Counted from the stretch's first letter, positions 1-9,084 are shown. The stretch: DNA of 39,562 nucleotides from Candidatus Melainabacteria bacterium (GCA_902168245.1 CABHPA010000119.1:1-39562), one strand, 5' to 3'. Numbers and translations: made by a program. Notes: generated by a model from the sequence alone, not told the origin.

Positions 1-15
1 GTGTATAAGAGACAG
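1..15. other. Probable Nextera/Tn5 mosaic-end adapter remnant
   Basis: These 15 bases are identical to the last 15 bases of the 19-bp Tn5 mosaic end used in Nextera libraries (GTGTATAAGAGACAG). They lie exactly at the window edge and read in frame into the first gene as MYKRQ, a peptide expected from adapter read-through. The gene that follows should begin with a natural N-terminus that is missing here. I treat these bases as sequencing artefact, not genome sequence. Confidence 0.9.
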
Positions 16-999
16 GCCCTGGTGGTGGCCATTATTTTAGGGGTTGGCGCCCTGGTGGTGGGCTTCGGCATTATTACCAACGTGACCGGCAGCGCGGAAA
101 GCAAGCAAAAAGAACTGCTGGCCGAAAAAGAAAAACTGGAAGCCGAAAAAAAACGCTTGCAGGATGAGCAACTGCGGATGCAAAGTACGCCCAAAACCTT
201 TAAAGTGGTGCAGGCTGTGACGGATCTTACCCCCGGTCAGCCCATTACGCAAGACATGGTAACACTGGTGCAAACGCCCGATCGGCCCATGGCAGGCACC
301 TTGAGCATGTTATCGCAAGCGGTTGGCAAAATGGTGAAGTTGCCCATTATGAAAGGTGAACCGATTGAAATGGGCAGACTGCTGGATGCTGGCGGCTTTA
401 TTAATGTGCAAGACGGCATGCGGGCCATTACCATTCAGGTGGATGCCATTGGCGGGCTGAACGGCTCCTTGATTCCCGGTTCCCACGTGGATGTGTTGAC
501 AACGGTCGCTAAAAACGAAGGCAGCGTAACCCGCACCCTGTTGCAGGATATTCCAGTCATTACCGTGGGCGAAGGCTCCTCAACCGGCGGCGGCAACGCT
601 GGCGCTAACGTGAATGGCGCGAGCAAACCGGCGTCCGGCTCCGGGCTTCCGGTTACTTTGGTGGTAACGCCCCGGCAGGCGGAACTGCTGACCCTGGCGA
701 ACACGGTGGGCGCTTTCCATTTGACCCTGCGTAGCTTTAGCGACAAACGCAAGAACAAAATGACCGGCGCGGATATTACCAGCCTGATGACCGGCGTCGA
801 CCCGGACGCGCTGAGCAAGCATGTGCCGTCCAAGCCCCGGATGCCAATTGGCGGCGGCGACGGCTTCCACAACGTGAATTATTCCCCGGACGCCATGAAC
901 TTGCCCGCACCCTCTGCGGGATCTCCTGCCGGTTCTTCCCGGTTCAGCATGCAGATTTACCGGGGTACCGGCTCGGAAACCATGGATTTCCAGCAGTAG
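1..999 (+). CDS. cpaB: CpaB/RcpC Flp pilus assembly protein (5' truncated)
   Basis: This is the periplasmic Tad-pilus component CpaB/RcpC, which works with the outer-membrane secretin. The first five codons are adapter, so the genuine start lies off the window. Visible parts are a hydrophobic N-terminal membrane anchor (about residues 6-28), a Lys/Glu-rich coiled coil (about 31-62), a SAF-like domain from about 67 (KVVQAVTDLTPGQPIT), and the RcpC domain (about 145-250, including GSHVDVLTTV and PVTLVVTPRQAELL). The tail is Gly/Pro/Ser-rich. It is the first gene of a same-strand pilus run, and cpaC starts 22 bp after its stop. Family identity is secure from domain order and context. The coiled coil between anchor and SAF domain is a little unusual. 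Confidence 0.88.
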   Translation: MYKRQALVVAIILGVGALVVGFGIITNVTGSAESKQKELLAEKEKLEAEKKRLQDEQLRMQSTPKTFKVVQAVTDLTPGQPITQDMVTLVQTPDRPMAGTLSMLSQAVGKMVKLPIMKGEPIEMGRLLDAGGFINVQDGMRAITIQVDAIGGLNGSLIPGSHVDVLTTVAKNEGSVTRTLLQDIPVITVGEGSSTGGGNAGANVNGASKPASGSGLPVTLVVTPRQAELLTLANTVGAFHLTLRSFSDKRKNKMTGADITSLMTGVDPDALSKHVPSKPRMPIGGGDGFHNVNYSPDAMNLPAPSAGSPAGSSRFSMQIYRGTGSETMDFQQ

Positions 1000-1021
1000 T
1001 GAGAGGCAAGGAAGTAAAAGG

Positions 1022-2641
1022 ATGAAACCAGTGAGTGGGAGACATGGAAAGAGGCTGACGCCGATCGCCTTGATGATCGCCCTGGCGGCTCAGGTATTGC
1101 CGATCACCCTGATGCAGGGCGGGGAAAGCTGGGCGGAAAGCCAGGCGCCTAAAACACAAAAGGCGGCCCAGGCGGATTTAAAGCCCGCGTTAAAGCCCCT
1201 GGTCAAAATGCCAGATAATTTGTTGGACAATATGATTTTGAAAGCGGCCCAGAATCAAATCGGTAAAAATGCTAAAACACCCGTTGCCGCCGCAAGCAAT
1301 TCGGATGCGGCTTACACCTTGCAGCAATTGGATGAAAGCGCCAGGCTCGGCAAAGCCGCATCGGATGACGGCGCTCCCGCGAAAAGCAAGGCGTTGCAGG
1401 GCAGCGTCACCAGTATTCATGTCACCCGTGGCCGCTCCCAGATTGTGAAATTCGCCCAGCCCATCATGCGGCTTTCCATTGCGGAACCCACCGTGGCGGA
1501 TTTAATTCCACTTTCCCCGGATCAAATCATGATTAACGGCAAATTACGCGGCGTCACTAGTCTGATTGTGTGGGATGAGAACGGCCAGGAAGGCATTTTT
1601 GACCTGTACGTGCAAAACGATACCAGCGAGCTGATGGATGCGGTGGACGCCATTGCGCCCAGCGAAAAAATCCATGCGCGGGTAACGGATGATTCGTTTA
1701 TTCTGAGCGGGCAGGTGTCCAGCTCGGTGATTCTGGACGAAATCCGTAAAACCGCCGCCGCCTATGGTTTCAGGGATGACAAGTTTATTGACTTGACTGA
1801 CACGCCGGTGCCCCAGGTCATGTTGGAAGTGCGCATTGCGGAAGCCAACCGCAGCGTAAGCCGCGCGCTGAAAACCTCGTTCAGCCAGAACAGCGGCAGC
1901 CTGACCCTAACCCGTCTGGCCAACCCGGTGGATAGCGGGATCCTCAAATCCGTGGTGGATCGGTTGAGCGGGCAAGGCGGTACGGTTTCTGGCCGGGCCA
2001 CGGCGGGCTTTGCTCCGGCAAGGCCGCTTGCGGTGCTGCAAAGCGCGAATAACGTGGGCGGTATGACCGGCACCTTCAAATTCAGCGATAACCTAAGCGT
2101 GTTGTTCGACATGCTGGAAACCAACGGCAAAATTAACACCCTGGCCAATCCTACGCTGGTTTGCACCCACGGGCGCACCGCCAGCTTTCTGGCCGGTGGC
2201 GAATTCCCCTTTGTGGGTTCCGTGGATCAAAACGGCAGCCCCATCGTGCAGTTCAAGGAATTTGGCGTAAAACTGAATTTTACCCCCTGGATTGCCCCCA
2301 GTTCTGGGCGTATTGAAATGACCGTGCAACCGGAAGTGAGCAACCTGGATTCCTCCAATTGCGTTCAAACCCAGGCGGCCCCGGTCTGCGGTATTCTCAA
2401 ACGTTCCACCAACACCACCGTGGAGTTGATGGACGGGGAAACCCTGATGATTTCCGGCATCCTGAGCCGCGAAGAACAAAATACCTTTACCAAGGTGCCG
2501 TTTATCGGGAGTGTGCCGGTGCTGGGCAATATGTTCAAAAACGGCAGCATGGCCAAAACGGATCGCGAGCTGGTAGTGGTGATTACCCCCCATATCGTTA
2601 AATCTTCCGATTACGGCAGAATTCTTGGCAATGTCCCTTAA
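1022..2641 (+). CDS. cpaC: CpaC/RcpA Tad pilus secretin
   Basis: This is the outer-membrane secretin through which the Flp pilus leaves the cell. It has a signal sequence (about residues 1-38, hydrophobic stretch LTPIALMIALAAQVLPITL) and a low-complexity Ala/Lys linker to about 120. A pilus/secretin N-terminal domain follows (about 125-200, VTSIHVTRGRSQIVKF). The secretin core begins near 264 (QVMLEVRIAEANR) and ends with the typical VPFIGSVPVLGNMF...ELVVVITPHIV at about 490-530. At 539 residues it is normal for the family. The start follows a purine-rich AAGGAAGTAAAAG. It sits between cpaB and cpaE in the usual Tad order. Confidence 0.93.
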   Translation: MKPVSGRHGKRLTPIALMIALAAQVLPITLMQGGESWAESQAPKTQKAAQADLKPALKPLVKMPDNLLDNMILKAAQNQIGKNAKTPVAAASNSDAAYTLQQLDESARLGKAASDDGAPAKSKALQGSVTSIHVTRGRSQIVKFAQPIMRLSIAEPTVADLIPLSPDQIMINGKLRGVTSLIVWDENGQEGIFDLYVQNDTSELMDAVDAIAPSEKIHARVTDDSFILSGQVSSSVILDEIRKTAAAYGFRDDKFIDLTDTPVPQVMLEVRIAEANRSVSRALKTSFSQNSGSLTLTRLANPVDSGILKSVVDRLSGQGGTVSGRATAGFAPARPLAVLQSANNVGGMTGTFKFSDNLSVLFDMLETNGKINTLANPTLVCTHGRTASFLAGGEFPFVGSVDQNGSPIVQFKEFGVKLNFTPWIAPSSGRIEMTVQPEVSNLDSSNCVQTQAAPVCGILKRSTNTTVELMDGETLMISGILSREEQNTFTKVPFIGSVPVLGNMFKNGSMAKTDRELVVVITPHIVKSSDYGRILGNVP

Positions 2642-2658
2642 GCAATTGAGAGTGAGTT

Positions 2659-3891
2659 ATGTCTGAAAATCTCACAGTTTTGATTATAGATGAGGATCCT
2701 GGCGTTCGGGCCATGATTCGCAGCGTGTTTGAGGGCGTTAGCGGTCTGGAAATCCTGGCGGAAACCGATAGTCTGGTGTACGGCTACGAATTAATCCGCC
2801 AGAACCGTCCCAAAATGGTGTTTATGGATCTGCGGGAAGATCCTTCCAAAACCCTGGAAATGGCCAAGCGGGTTTCCTCGTATTTTAAGGAAGTCCTCAT
2901 GGTGGTTTCCGGCCATGAAATGAGCCTGGATACCATTAAAGCCTGCATGGAAGCTGGCATCCGCGATTTTTTGCAACGCCCCTTCACCCCGGACGATATC
3001 AGGGCCGTTTTTGAAAAGCACCGACTGGCGTTGGTTTCGGATGCCGGGGTGGGCGATCGCACGGGCCGCATTGTGACGGTATTCAGTAACAAGGGTGGCT
3101 TGGGCAAAACCACCATTGCGGTGAACCTGGCGCTGGCCCTCTCAGAAACCGTCGGCAGCCCGGTGGCTTTGGTCGATTTGAACCTGCAATTGGGCGATAT
3201 CACCACATTTTTGGATGTGGAACCCAAGCAGACCATTGTGGACATTGCCCGCAACATTGGCCGGGTAGACGCCGCCTATCTGGAAGGCTCGTTGGCCCAA
3301 TACAGTTGTAAGAACGGTACGGTGTACGTCATGGCCGATCCGCTGCATGTGGAAGACGCCGAGGAATTGACCGCCGACCAGATTAACGCGGTGCTGACCG
3401 TGTTAAGGGCCACGTTTGAATACGTGGTAATTGACACCACCACGTCCTTCGATTCCAAGACCTTGTCCGCGCTGGATTTGGCCGATCATATCCTGCTGGT
3501 CTCCATGGTGAACCTGCCCAGTATTCGCAGTAGCCAGCGGTTGTTAAACCTGTTTGACCGGCTGGGTTACGACCCGCAGAAAATCAAGCTGGTGGTAAAC
3601 CGCTATATGCCGGGCGAGGAAATTACGGTTGAGGACGTGGAAGAAACGCTGGAGCATCCGGTGTTCTGGAAAATCCCGAATAGCTATAACGTGGTGATGA
3701 CGGCCATTAACCGGGGTATTCCCATTTCCATGGTAGAAAACAGCAAACCGGTGGAAAAAAACTTTTTGGAACTGGCCCACAAAATTAGCGGCGTTTTGCC
3801 CAGTGCCTTAGGCGGCGGCCATGTGGCGGCCATGCCATCCAAGGGCAAGGAGTCCAAAAGCATTCTGGGCGGTTTGTTCGGTAAGCGCTAG
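2659..3891 (+). CDS. cpaE: CpaE/TadZ, receiver-like plus MinD/ParA-type ATPase
   Basis: CpaE/TadZ proteins place the Tad secretion machine at the cell pole. Residues 1-130 form a response-regulator-like fold that keeps the acidic pocket (D11, D13) and a candidate phospho-acceptor D57. The usual KP pair is RP in LQRPF. From about 138 a MinD/ParA ATPase begins with the deviant Walker A KGGLGKTT (about 145-152), followed by VALVDLNLQLGDITTFL and YVVIDTTTSF. Length (410 aa) is typical. The start lies 17 bp after cpaC with GAGAGTGAG upstream. Because the receiver pocket looks mostly intact, phosphorylation is possible but not shown. Confidence 0.92.
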   Translation: MSENLTVLIIDEDPGVRAMIRSVFEGVSGLEILAETDSLVYGYELIRQNRPKMVFMDLREDPSKTLEMAKRVSSYFKEVLMVVSGHEMSLDTIKACMEAGIRDFLQRPFTPDDIRAVFEKHRLALVSDAGVGDRTGRIVTVFSNKGGLGKTTIAVNLALALSETVGSPVALVDLNLQLGDITTFLDVEPKQTIVDIARNIGRVDAAYLEGSLAQYSCKNGTVYVMADPLHVEDAEELTADQINAVLTVLRATFEYVVIDTTTSFDSKTLSALDLADHILLVSMVNLPSIRSSQRLLNLFDRLGYDPQKIKLVVNRYMPGEEITVEDVEETLEHPVFWKIPNSYNVVMTAINRGIPISMVENSKPVEKNFLELAHKISGVLPSALGGGHVAAMPSKGKESKSILGGLFGKR

Positions 3892-3925
3892 ACCAACGTG
3901 AACTAAAAAGGAACAGGATTCGGCT

Positions 3926-5422
3926 ATGTCGTTAAGGGATCGTTTAAACAAGGCGGGCGCGGCTTCGGGAAACCCGATGCCCGGTTTGCCGCCCAATGTG
4001 CAAACTCCCGCGCCGAATATGCCGTCTTCCACCGCGCCGCAGGTTGGCGGTAATGGCGCGCCGAACCCTGGGGCATCGGTTCAGGTGAACCCGGTTGGCA
4101 AAACCGATGTGCATCAGGTCGCTCAGCCCAAAAAGGGTGATCGTTTTGAGGAGGTGAAAACCAGGGTTCACAATCTGCTGGTTGAAAACCTGAACCTCTC
4201 CCCCAACGAGGAAATCAGCAAGGAAGAAGTGACGCTGGCCGCGCATCAGTTCCTTGAAAAATTCCTGAATACCGAAAAACTTCCGATGGGTACTTCGGAG
4301 CGGAATATGCTGGTTCAGGAACTGGTGGAGGAAGTGGTCGGCCTGGGGCCACTGGAACCCCTTTTGCGGGATCCGATCATTTCCGAGATTATGGTGAACG
4401 GCCCCAAGAATGTTTATATTGAACGCAACGGCAAACTGCAAAAAACCAATGTAACCTTTAAAGACAACGCCCACCTGATGCATATTATCGAGCGGATTGT
4501 ATCCGCCGTGGGCCGCCGGGTGGATGAAAAAACACCCATGGTGGATGCGCGCTTAAAAGACGGCTCCCGTTTCAACGCCATTATTCCCCCGCTGGCGCTG
4601 GATGGGGCGTCGGTCTCCATCCGTAAGTTCAAGGCCGATGCGGGAACCCTGGAAAAACTTTTAGGTTGGGGTTCCATGACCCCGGCCATGGCGAAGACCC
4701 TGGAAGCGGCGGTCAGGTGCCATCTGAATATTATTATTTCCGGTGGTACCGGTTCCGGTAAAACCACCATGCTTAACTCGCTTTCGGCCCTGATTGCGCC
4801 GGATGAGCGGATTATTACCATTGAAGATTCGGCGGAATTGCAGTTAAAGCAAGAACATGTGGTTCGCCTGGAAACCCGTCCGCCCAACATTGAGGGGGAA
4901 GGCCAGATTACCGCCCGCCAGTTGTTGATTAACTCCCTGCGGATGCGGCCCGACCGCATTGTGGTGGGTGAGTGCCGTGGCCCGGAAACCCTGGAAATGT
5001 TGCAGGCCATGAACACCGGCCACGACGGCTCGCTGACTACGTTGCACTCCAACACCCCGCGCGACGCCATTTCCCGTATTGTGACCATGTGTATGATGAA
5101 CGATAACCCGCTGCCGGAAAAAACCATTCGCCAGCAAATCGCGTCTGCTGTTAACTTAATTGTGCAGGTAAGCCGTTTGATGGACGGGCAGCGGAAAACC
5201 ACCGCCATTTCCGAAATTACCGGCATGGAAGGCGATATTGTAACCATGCAGGAAATTTTCCGCTTTGAGCAGTACGGTCTGGATGACAATGGCCGGGTAA
5301 TCGGCAAGCATGTGTCCACCGGTGTTCGTCCGCGCTTTGCGGAAATTTGCAAGGCCAAGGGCATTGAGTTGCCCAACGATATTTTTGACAAGGATGAACC
5401 CGGGCCACCCCCTGCGACCTGA
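3926..5422 (+). CDS. cpaF: CpaF/TadA Tad pilus assembly/retraction ATPase
   Basis: This is the hexameric VirB11/GspE-type ATPase that powers Flp pilus assembly. After a disordered Pro/Asn/Gly-rich N-terminus (about 1-65) comes the N-terminal domain (LVEEVVGLGPLEPLLRDP, ISEIMVNG). The ATPase core has Walker A GGTGSGKTT (about 272-280), the Asp box IITIEDSAELQL, Walker B region RMRPDRIVVGECRG and the His box TGHDGSLTTLHSN. All motifs are intact, so the enzyme should be active. The start follows AAAAAGGAACAGG. It lies 34 bp after cpaE and 27 bp before tadB, consistent with one operon. Confidence 0.95.
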   Translation: MSLRDRLNKAGAASGNPMPGLPPNVQTPAPNMPSSTAPQVGGNGAPNPGASVQVNPVGKTDVHQVAQPKKGDRFEEVKTRVHNLLVENLNLSPNEEISKEEVTLAAHQFLEKFLNTEKLPMGTSERNMLVQELVEEVVGLGPLEPLLRDPIISEIMVNGPKNVYIERNGKLQKTNVTFKDNAHLMHIIERIVSAVGRRVDEKTPMVDARLKDGSRFNAIIPPLALDGASVSIRKFKADAGTLEKLLGWGSMTPAMAKTLEAAVRCHLNIIISGGTGSGKTTMLNSLSALIAPDERIITIEDSAELQLKQEHVVRLETRPPNIEGEGQITARQLLINSLRMRPDRIVVGECRGPETLEMLQAMNTGHDGSLTTLHSNTPRDAISRIVTMCMMNDNPLPEKTIRQQIASAVNLIVQVSRLMDGQRKTTAISEITGMEGDIVTMQEIFRFEQYGLDDNGRVIGKHVSTGVRPRFAEICKAKGIELPNDIFDKDEPGPPPAT

Positions 5423-5449
5423 CTTTTGCCCCAGTAAAGGCTGATTCCC

Positions 5450-6454
5450 ATGAACTCGATGGTTTCCCTGATTTTGCTTGGTGTTGCGGTGCTGTTGTCG
5501 GCGCTGGCGATTGGGGTCGCCCTGTTTTTCTTTCAACGTTACAGCAACCCGGAGCCTTCCTTGCTTCAACAACGTTTAATGGGCCTTAAACATCGCCAGG
5601 CGGATGAGATATCCTTGCAGGAAAGCGAAAAGCTGCGCCGGATGTCCAGGCTGTATAAAGAGGCCGATTATAAAAACGAGGAGCTGGGCCGGAAGCTGGA
5701 GGGATTCCCGTTTTTCCTGACTGTCAAGCTGCGCTTGCAGCAGGCAGGCATTAAAACGCCCGCAGACAAGTTTTTCATCAATAATATGGTGTTTCCCATG
5801 GCGATCATGGGGATTTTGGGCATTTTAATCGGTTTCCCGGTACTTTCCATGCTGGGGCCGGTGGTTGCACTCGGGGCGTATGGTTATCTGTTGTTTCGGC
5901 GTTCGCAACGGTACGGTAAATTTATCGCCATGTTGCCCGATGCCTTGGGCATGATTACCAGCGCCCTGCGGGCCGGACATTCGTTTCAGTCGGCGTTAAC
6001 GGTGGTTTCCACCGAAATGCCCGATCCCATTTCCACCGAGTTTTCCAGCATGGTGCGGGATATCAACCTGGGCATCCCGGTGCGGGAAGCCTTGAGCCGC
6101 CTGGTGAGCAAGCTGGACACCCTGCCCGATGTGCGGATGTTCGCCACCGCCGTTACCATTCAACGGGAAGCGGGCGGCAATCTTGCGGAAGTGCTGGAAA
6201 ACCTGGGCTATACCATTCGGGAGCGCTTCAAGCTGAAGGGCCAGATTGCCGCGCTAACCGGGCAGTCCCGCCTGACCGGCTATGTGCTGGGTGGCGCCCC
6301 GGCCATGATTTTGACGTTTTTATCCATTTTTATGTACGGGTATGTCAAACCCCTGTACGAAACGGAATTGGGCCATCTGGCCCTGGTTGCGGTGGTTTTT
6401 CTGCAAGCCATCGGCTTTTTTGTGATGAAGAAGATTATTGATATTCGGGTGTAA
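5450..6454 (+). CDS. tadB: TadB inner-membrane platform protein (T2SS F family)
   Basis: TadB is one of two GspF/PilC-like platform proteins that couple the CpaF ATPase to pilin in the inner membrane. It has an N-terminal TM helix (about 4-27), a basic cytoplasmic segment, a TM pair (about 110-150, MAIMGILGILIGF), the T2SSF domain (MLPDALGMITSALRAGHSFQSAL, about 163-186) and two C-terminal TM helices (about 279-300 and 311-330). TadB and TadC are tandem paralogues. The start at 5450 follows AAAGG, and the stop lies 3 bp before tadC, which suggests translational coupling. Confidence 0.92.
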   Translation: MNSMVSLILLGVAVLLSALAIGVALFFFQRYSNPEPSLLQQRLMGLKHRQADEISLQESEKLRRMSRLYKEADYKNEELGRKLEGFPFFLTVKLRLQQAGIKTPADKFFINNMVFPMAIMGILGILIGFPVLSMLGPVVALGAYGYLLFRRSQRYGKFIAMLPDALGMITSALRAGHSFQSALTVVSTEMPDPISTEFSSMVRDINLGIPVREALSRLVSKLDTLPDVRMFATAVTIQREAGGNLAEVLENLGYTIRERFKLKGQIAALTGQSRLTGYVLGGAPAMILTFLSIFMYGYVKPLYETELGHLALVAVVFLQAIGFFVMKKIIDIRV

Positions 6455-6457
6455 AGC

Positions 6458-7444
6458 ATGGCTGAACCGACGTCTGCCAATTTGTTGGAAACAAACCATA
6501 TCATCCTGCTGGTGGTGGGTGGGGTGCTGCTTATTATCGCCATTTTTGGCGCGCTGGCTGTCATTATTTCCATGCTGAACTACGAAGAATCGCCCGTACA
6601 CGATCGCTTGCGTATGTTCAAGGAAAAAGGCACCTTTGAAGGGGCCAAGCGCAAAGCAGGCGCGTTCGACGATTTGCATGAGGCGTTGCTGACCTTTGCT
6701 GAGCCGGTATCCCAAAAGCTGTACGGCCAAAACCTGAAATACCAGAAAGAGGTCAAAAGCATGCTGACCGAAGCGGGCCTGCTGGATACCGAGGAGCAGG
6801 TTTCTCGTTTTATGACCCAGCGGGCCGCCGTAGGCATTGTGCTGGGCGCGGTCGCGTTCGTAGTGACCTTTGTGTGTACGTTTGGGATGATTTCCTACTG
6901 TTTGTTCGCCTTGCTGGGCGGCTTTATGGGCGGCACTATGATTCCCCAGTTCCTGCTCAAGCAAAAGGCCGTAAAACGTAAAACCGAAATTCGCTACACC
7001 ATGCCGGATACGCTGGACTTAATGGTGGTTTGCGTGGAAGCGGGCCTGGGGCTGGATTCCACCATTCAGCGCGTGGCGGAAGAAACCGAGAGAATGGCTC
7101 CGGAAATTTCGCATGAGTTCAAGCGCCTGAACAAGGAATTAAACGCCGGTATTTCCAGAATTGACGCCTTTCAGAACATGGGCAGCCGGGCCGGGGTGGA
7201 TGAATTGCGATCGTTGTGCGCCATGATTGTGCAGGCCGATAAAATGGGAACCAGCGTGGCTGATACCCTGCGCGTTTATGCCGATGACTTGCGAACCAAG
7301 CGTCGCCAGCGCGCCGAGGAGCTGGCATCCAAGGCCAGCATCAAGATGACCTTTCCGTTGGTGCTGTTTATTTTTCCGCCGCTGTTTATCATCCTGATGG
7401 GGCCGATTGTGATTTCCACCCTCAAGAGCTTCGGGATCGGTTAA
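6458..7444 (+). CDS. tadC: TadC inner-membrane platform protein (T2SS F family)
   Basis: This is the second GspF-like platform protein of the Tad system. It has an N-terminal TM segment (about 12-38), a cytoplasmic region, a TM pair (about 127-172), the T2SSF domain (TMPDTLDLMVVCVEAGLGLD, about 182-201, then FQNMGSRAGVDELRSLCAMI) and C-terminal TM helices (FPLVLFIFPPLFIILMGPIVI). It is 328 aa, like TadB. It is the last gene of the visible pilus run. No tadD, tadE, tadF or tadG follows, so those genes and the pilin are elsewhere or to the left. Confidence 0.92.
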   Translation: MAEPTSANLLETNHIILLVVGGVLLIIAIFGALAVIISMLNYEESPVHDRLRMFKEKGTFEGAKRKAGAFDDLHEALLTFAEPVSQKLYGQNLKYQKEVKSMLTEAGLLDTEEQVSRFMTQRAAVGIVLGAVAFVVTFVCTFGMISYCLFALLGGFMGGTMIPQFLLKQKAVKRKTEIRYTMPDTLDLMVVCVEAGLGLDSTIQRVAEETERMAPEISHEFKRLNKELNAGISRIDAFQNMGSRAGVDELRSLCAMIVQADKMGTSVADTLRVYADDLRTKRRQRAEELASKASIKMTFPLVLFIFPPLFIILMGPIVISTLKSFGIG

Positions 7445-7482
7445 AAGGCGAGTCCGTGATCCGGTTTTGGGTTCATGCCTGC

Positions 7483-7488
7483 TAAAAT
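7483..7488 (+). promoter_or_regulatory. Extended -10 (TAAAAT) for a leaderless metallophosphoesterase mRNA
   Basis: TAAAAT is preceded by TGC (an extended -10) and ends 6 nt before the ATG at 7495. That would put the transcription start at or beside the start codon. No convincing -35 was found. Confidence 0.5.
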
Positions 7489-7494
7489 AAGGCC

Positions 7495-8301
7495 ATGCCT
7501 CTGCTCTCTCATAACGATTTGCGCGTTACCGAACGGAAAATTACCATTCCCCGCCTGCCGGAGGGACTGGAACGCTTTCGGCTGGCGCAAATTTCCGATT
7601 TGCATTTTTACGAGTACACTGATCCTGCCTATTACGACCGGGTAGCCGACCAAGTGAACTGCTTGCGCCCGGATGTGATTGTGATGACCGGAGATGTGGT
7701 GCATTACGGCCCTGATTTTGTAGATACTGCCGGTGAATTTTTAGCCCGCTTGCAACCCGTGCATGCCAAATTGGGTATTTTGGGAAACCATGATTATAAC
7801 GATGGCGCGCGTGGTGGAAATATTGCCGCCATGCTGGAAAAGGTCGGTTTTCAGTTGCTGAAAAATGCCAACCGCTGTGTGGAACGGAACGGGCAAAAGC
7901 TCTGGTTTGCCGGGCTGGATGACCTCTGGTACGTGCAGCCGGATATTCCTCAGGCGTTGGCTGGTATCCCGACTGAAACGGATGTGACCATTCTGCTGGC
8001 CCACAACCCGTTGTTGTTTGATCCGGTCGCGCTGACCGGCCATGGCAGGGTGGATCTGGTAATTGCCGGGCATACGCATGCCGGGCATGTGTATATTCCG
8101 GTGTTGGGGCCGATTTACCGAAAGGTTTTCCGCATGAAGTACCGCTACGGCCTGTTTGAGAAAAACGGCTGTCAATTACATGTAACGAGTGGCGTGGGTT
8201 CGGCGGCGTTTTACCTGAAAAAGCAGAAGCTGGGCTTCCCCCGGTTCCGCTTTAACACCAACCCCGAAATCGCCGTGCTGGAACTGGTTCGCTCCCTCTA
8301 A
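7495..8301 (+). CDS. Calcineurin-like metallophosphoesterase (YkuE-like)
   Basis: This is a metal-dependent phosphoesterase with all the motifs of the superfamily: D35-L-H37, G66-D67, GNHD (97-100), AHNP (H170) and GHTHAGH (192-198). These residues bind the two active-site metals. The GHTHAGHVYIP ending is typical of the YkuE/YaeI-like group, whose members often act on membrane lipids or phosphodiesters. Unlike many of those, it has no N-terminal TM segment or signal peptide, so it is probably cytoplasmic. The substrate cannot be read from sequence. It is likely a single gene with its own -10 box, and it converges on the methyltransferase with an 11-bp gap. Confidence 0.85.
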   Translation: MPLLSHNDLRVTERKITIPRLPEGLERFRLAQISDLHFYEYTDPAYYDRVADQVNCLRPDVIVMTGDVVHYGPDFVDTAGEFLARLQPVHAKLGILGNHDYNDGARGGNIAAMLEKVGFQLLKNANRCVERNGQKLWFAGLDDLWYVQPDIPQALAGIPTETDVTILLAHNPLLFDPVALTGHGRVDLVIAGHTHAGHVYIPVLGPIYRKVFRMKYRYGLFEKNGCQLHVTSGVGSAAFYLKKQKLGFPRFRFNTNPEIAVLELVRSL

Positions 8302-8312
8302 TCCCTGACTGC

Positions 8313-9071
8313 TTAACGGCGTTTGCAGCGCCAGAAGGTTTTGAGGGGGAATTCGGCGGGGATTTCATCCACCGGGTTGAAGGGAACCCATTGGATGTCG
8401 TAAAAATCGGCGGCCATCAGGTACTTTTCAACGGCGGTTTCGTTGAAGTAATGCTCAAACACCTGCTCGCTGTAAAAGTCAAGCTCGCCTTCGTCGTTGT
8501 ATTCCTCCACCTTGAACTGCACCTCGGCCTTGTTCAGGTCTTCGTTGAAGCTGGATTCCGTTTTCAGGCGGTAATTCGGCCCTTCGTAGGTGTCTTTCCC
8601 CTGCCAGAAGGTCTGGTAATTTTCCAGCGTATTCAGGTCAAACAGAAAGCTGCCGCCGGACTTGAGTGCTTGGGAAACCTGCACAAAGGCACCCCGCAAC
8701 TCGGTTTCGTTGGAAAGGTGATTCAGGCTGTCGTAGTGGCACACCACTGTATCCACCGGCTCCTCTAGCAGAAAATAGCGCATGTCATCTTCAATCCATC
8801 GAATCTTGAGGGGCTGGCCTGCTGCTTCTCGCTCCTGTTGCTTGGCTTTGGCCTGGGTCAGCATTTCGGCGGAAATATCAACGCCAATCACCTCATATCC
8901 TTTTTGGGCCAAAGCCAGGGACAGGGTGCCGGTTCCGCAGGCCAGATCCAGAATTCTGGCGGGCGGCTGGAGGTTCAAGTCTTTAAAAACGGCCAGATCG
9001 CGGGTCAGGATTTTCTCCGAGAAATCCAGGGAGCCGGGCCAATCGTATAAATGCGCGAGTTGATGGTACAT
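8313..9071 (-). CDS. Class I SAM-dependent methyltransferase
   Basis: This 252-aa Rossmann-fold methyltransferase starts MYHQLAHLYDWPG, a beginning seen in many small-molecule methyltransferases. Motif I is DLACGTGTL (42-50), followed by the acidic ribose-binding D65 in VIGVDIS and a post-I aspartate segment IEDDMRYF. After the core the protein has an acidic beta region (KVEEYNDEGELDFYSEQVFEHYF). The substrate is unknown and neighbours give no hint. A TATTAT hexamer lies 8 nt upstream of the ATG with no Shine-Dalgarno, so the mRNA may be leaderless. Confidence 0.85.
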   Translation of the reverse strand: MYHQLAHLYDWPGSLDFSEKILTRDLAVFKDLNLQPPARILDLACGTGTLSLALAQKGYEVIGVDISAEMLTQAKAKQQEREAAGQPLKIRWIEDDMRYFLLEEPVDTVVCHYDSLNHLSNETELRGAFVQVSQALKSGGSFLFDLNTLENYQTFWQGKDTYEGPNYRLKTESSFNEDLNKAEVQFKVEEYNDEGELDFYSEQVFEHYFNETAVEKYLMAADFYDIQWVPFNPVDEIPAEFPLKTFWRCKRR

Positions 9072-9078
9072 AATCCGC

Positions 9079-9084
9079 TATAAT
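9079..9084. promoter_or_regulatory. Near-symmetric -10 element readable on both strands
   Basis: CTATAATAACC reads as TATAAT on the plus strand (9079-9084) and as TATTAT on the minus strand, ending 8 nt before the methyltransferase ATG. It could serve divergent transcription. No well-placed -35 was seen on either side. Confidence 0.4.

Noticed and set aside
435-872. 145-codon minus-strand frame inside cpaB
   Set aside because: It is antisense to a well-supported gene and has no domain.
4414-5451. 345-codon open frame on the minus strand opposite cpaF
   Set aside because: It is fully antisense to a gene with all CpaF motifs, has Ser/Arg-rich composition typical of a shadow frame and no recognisable domain.
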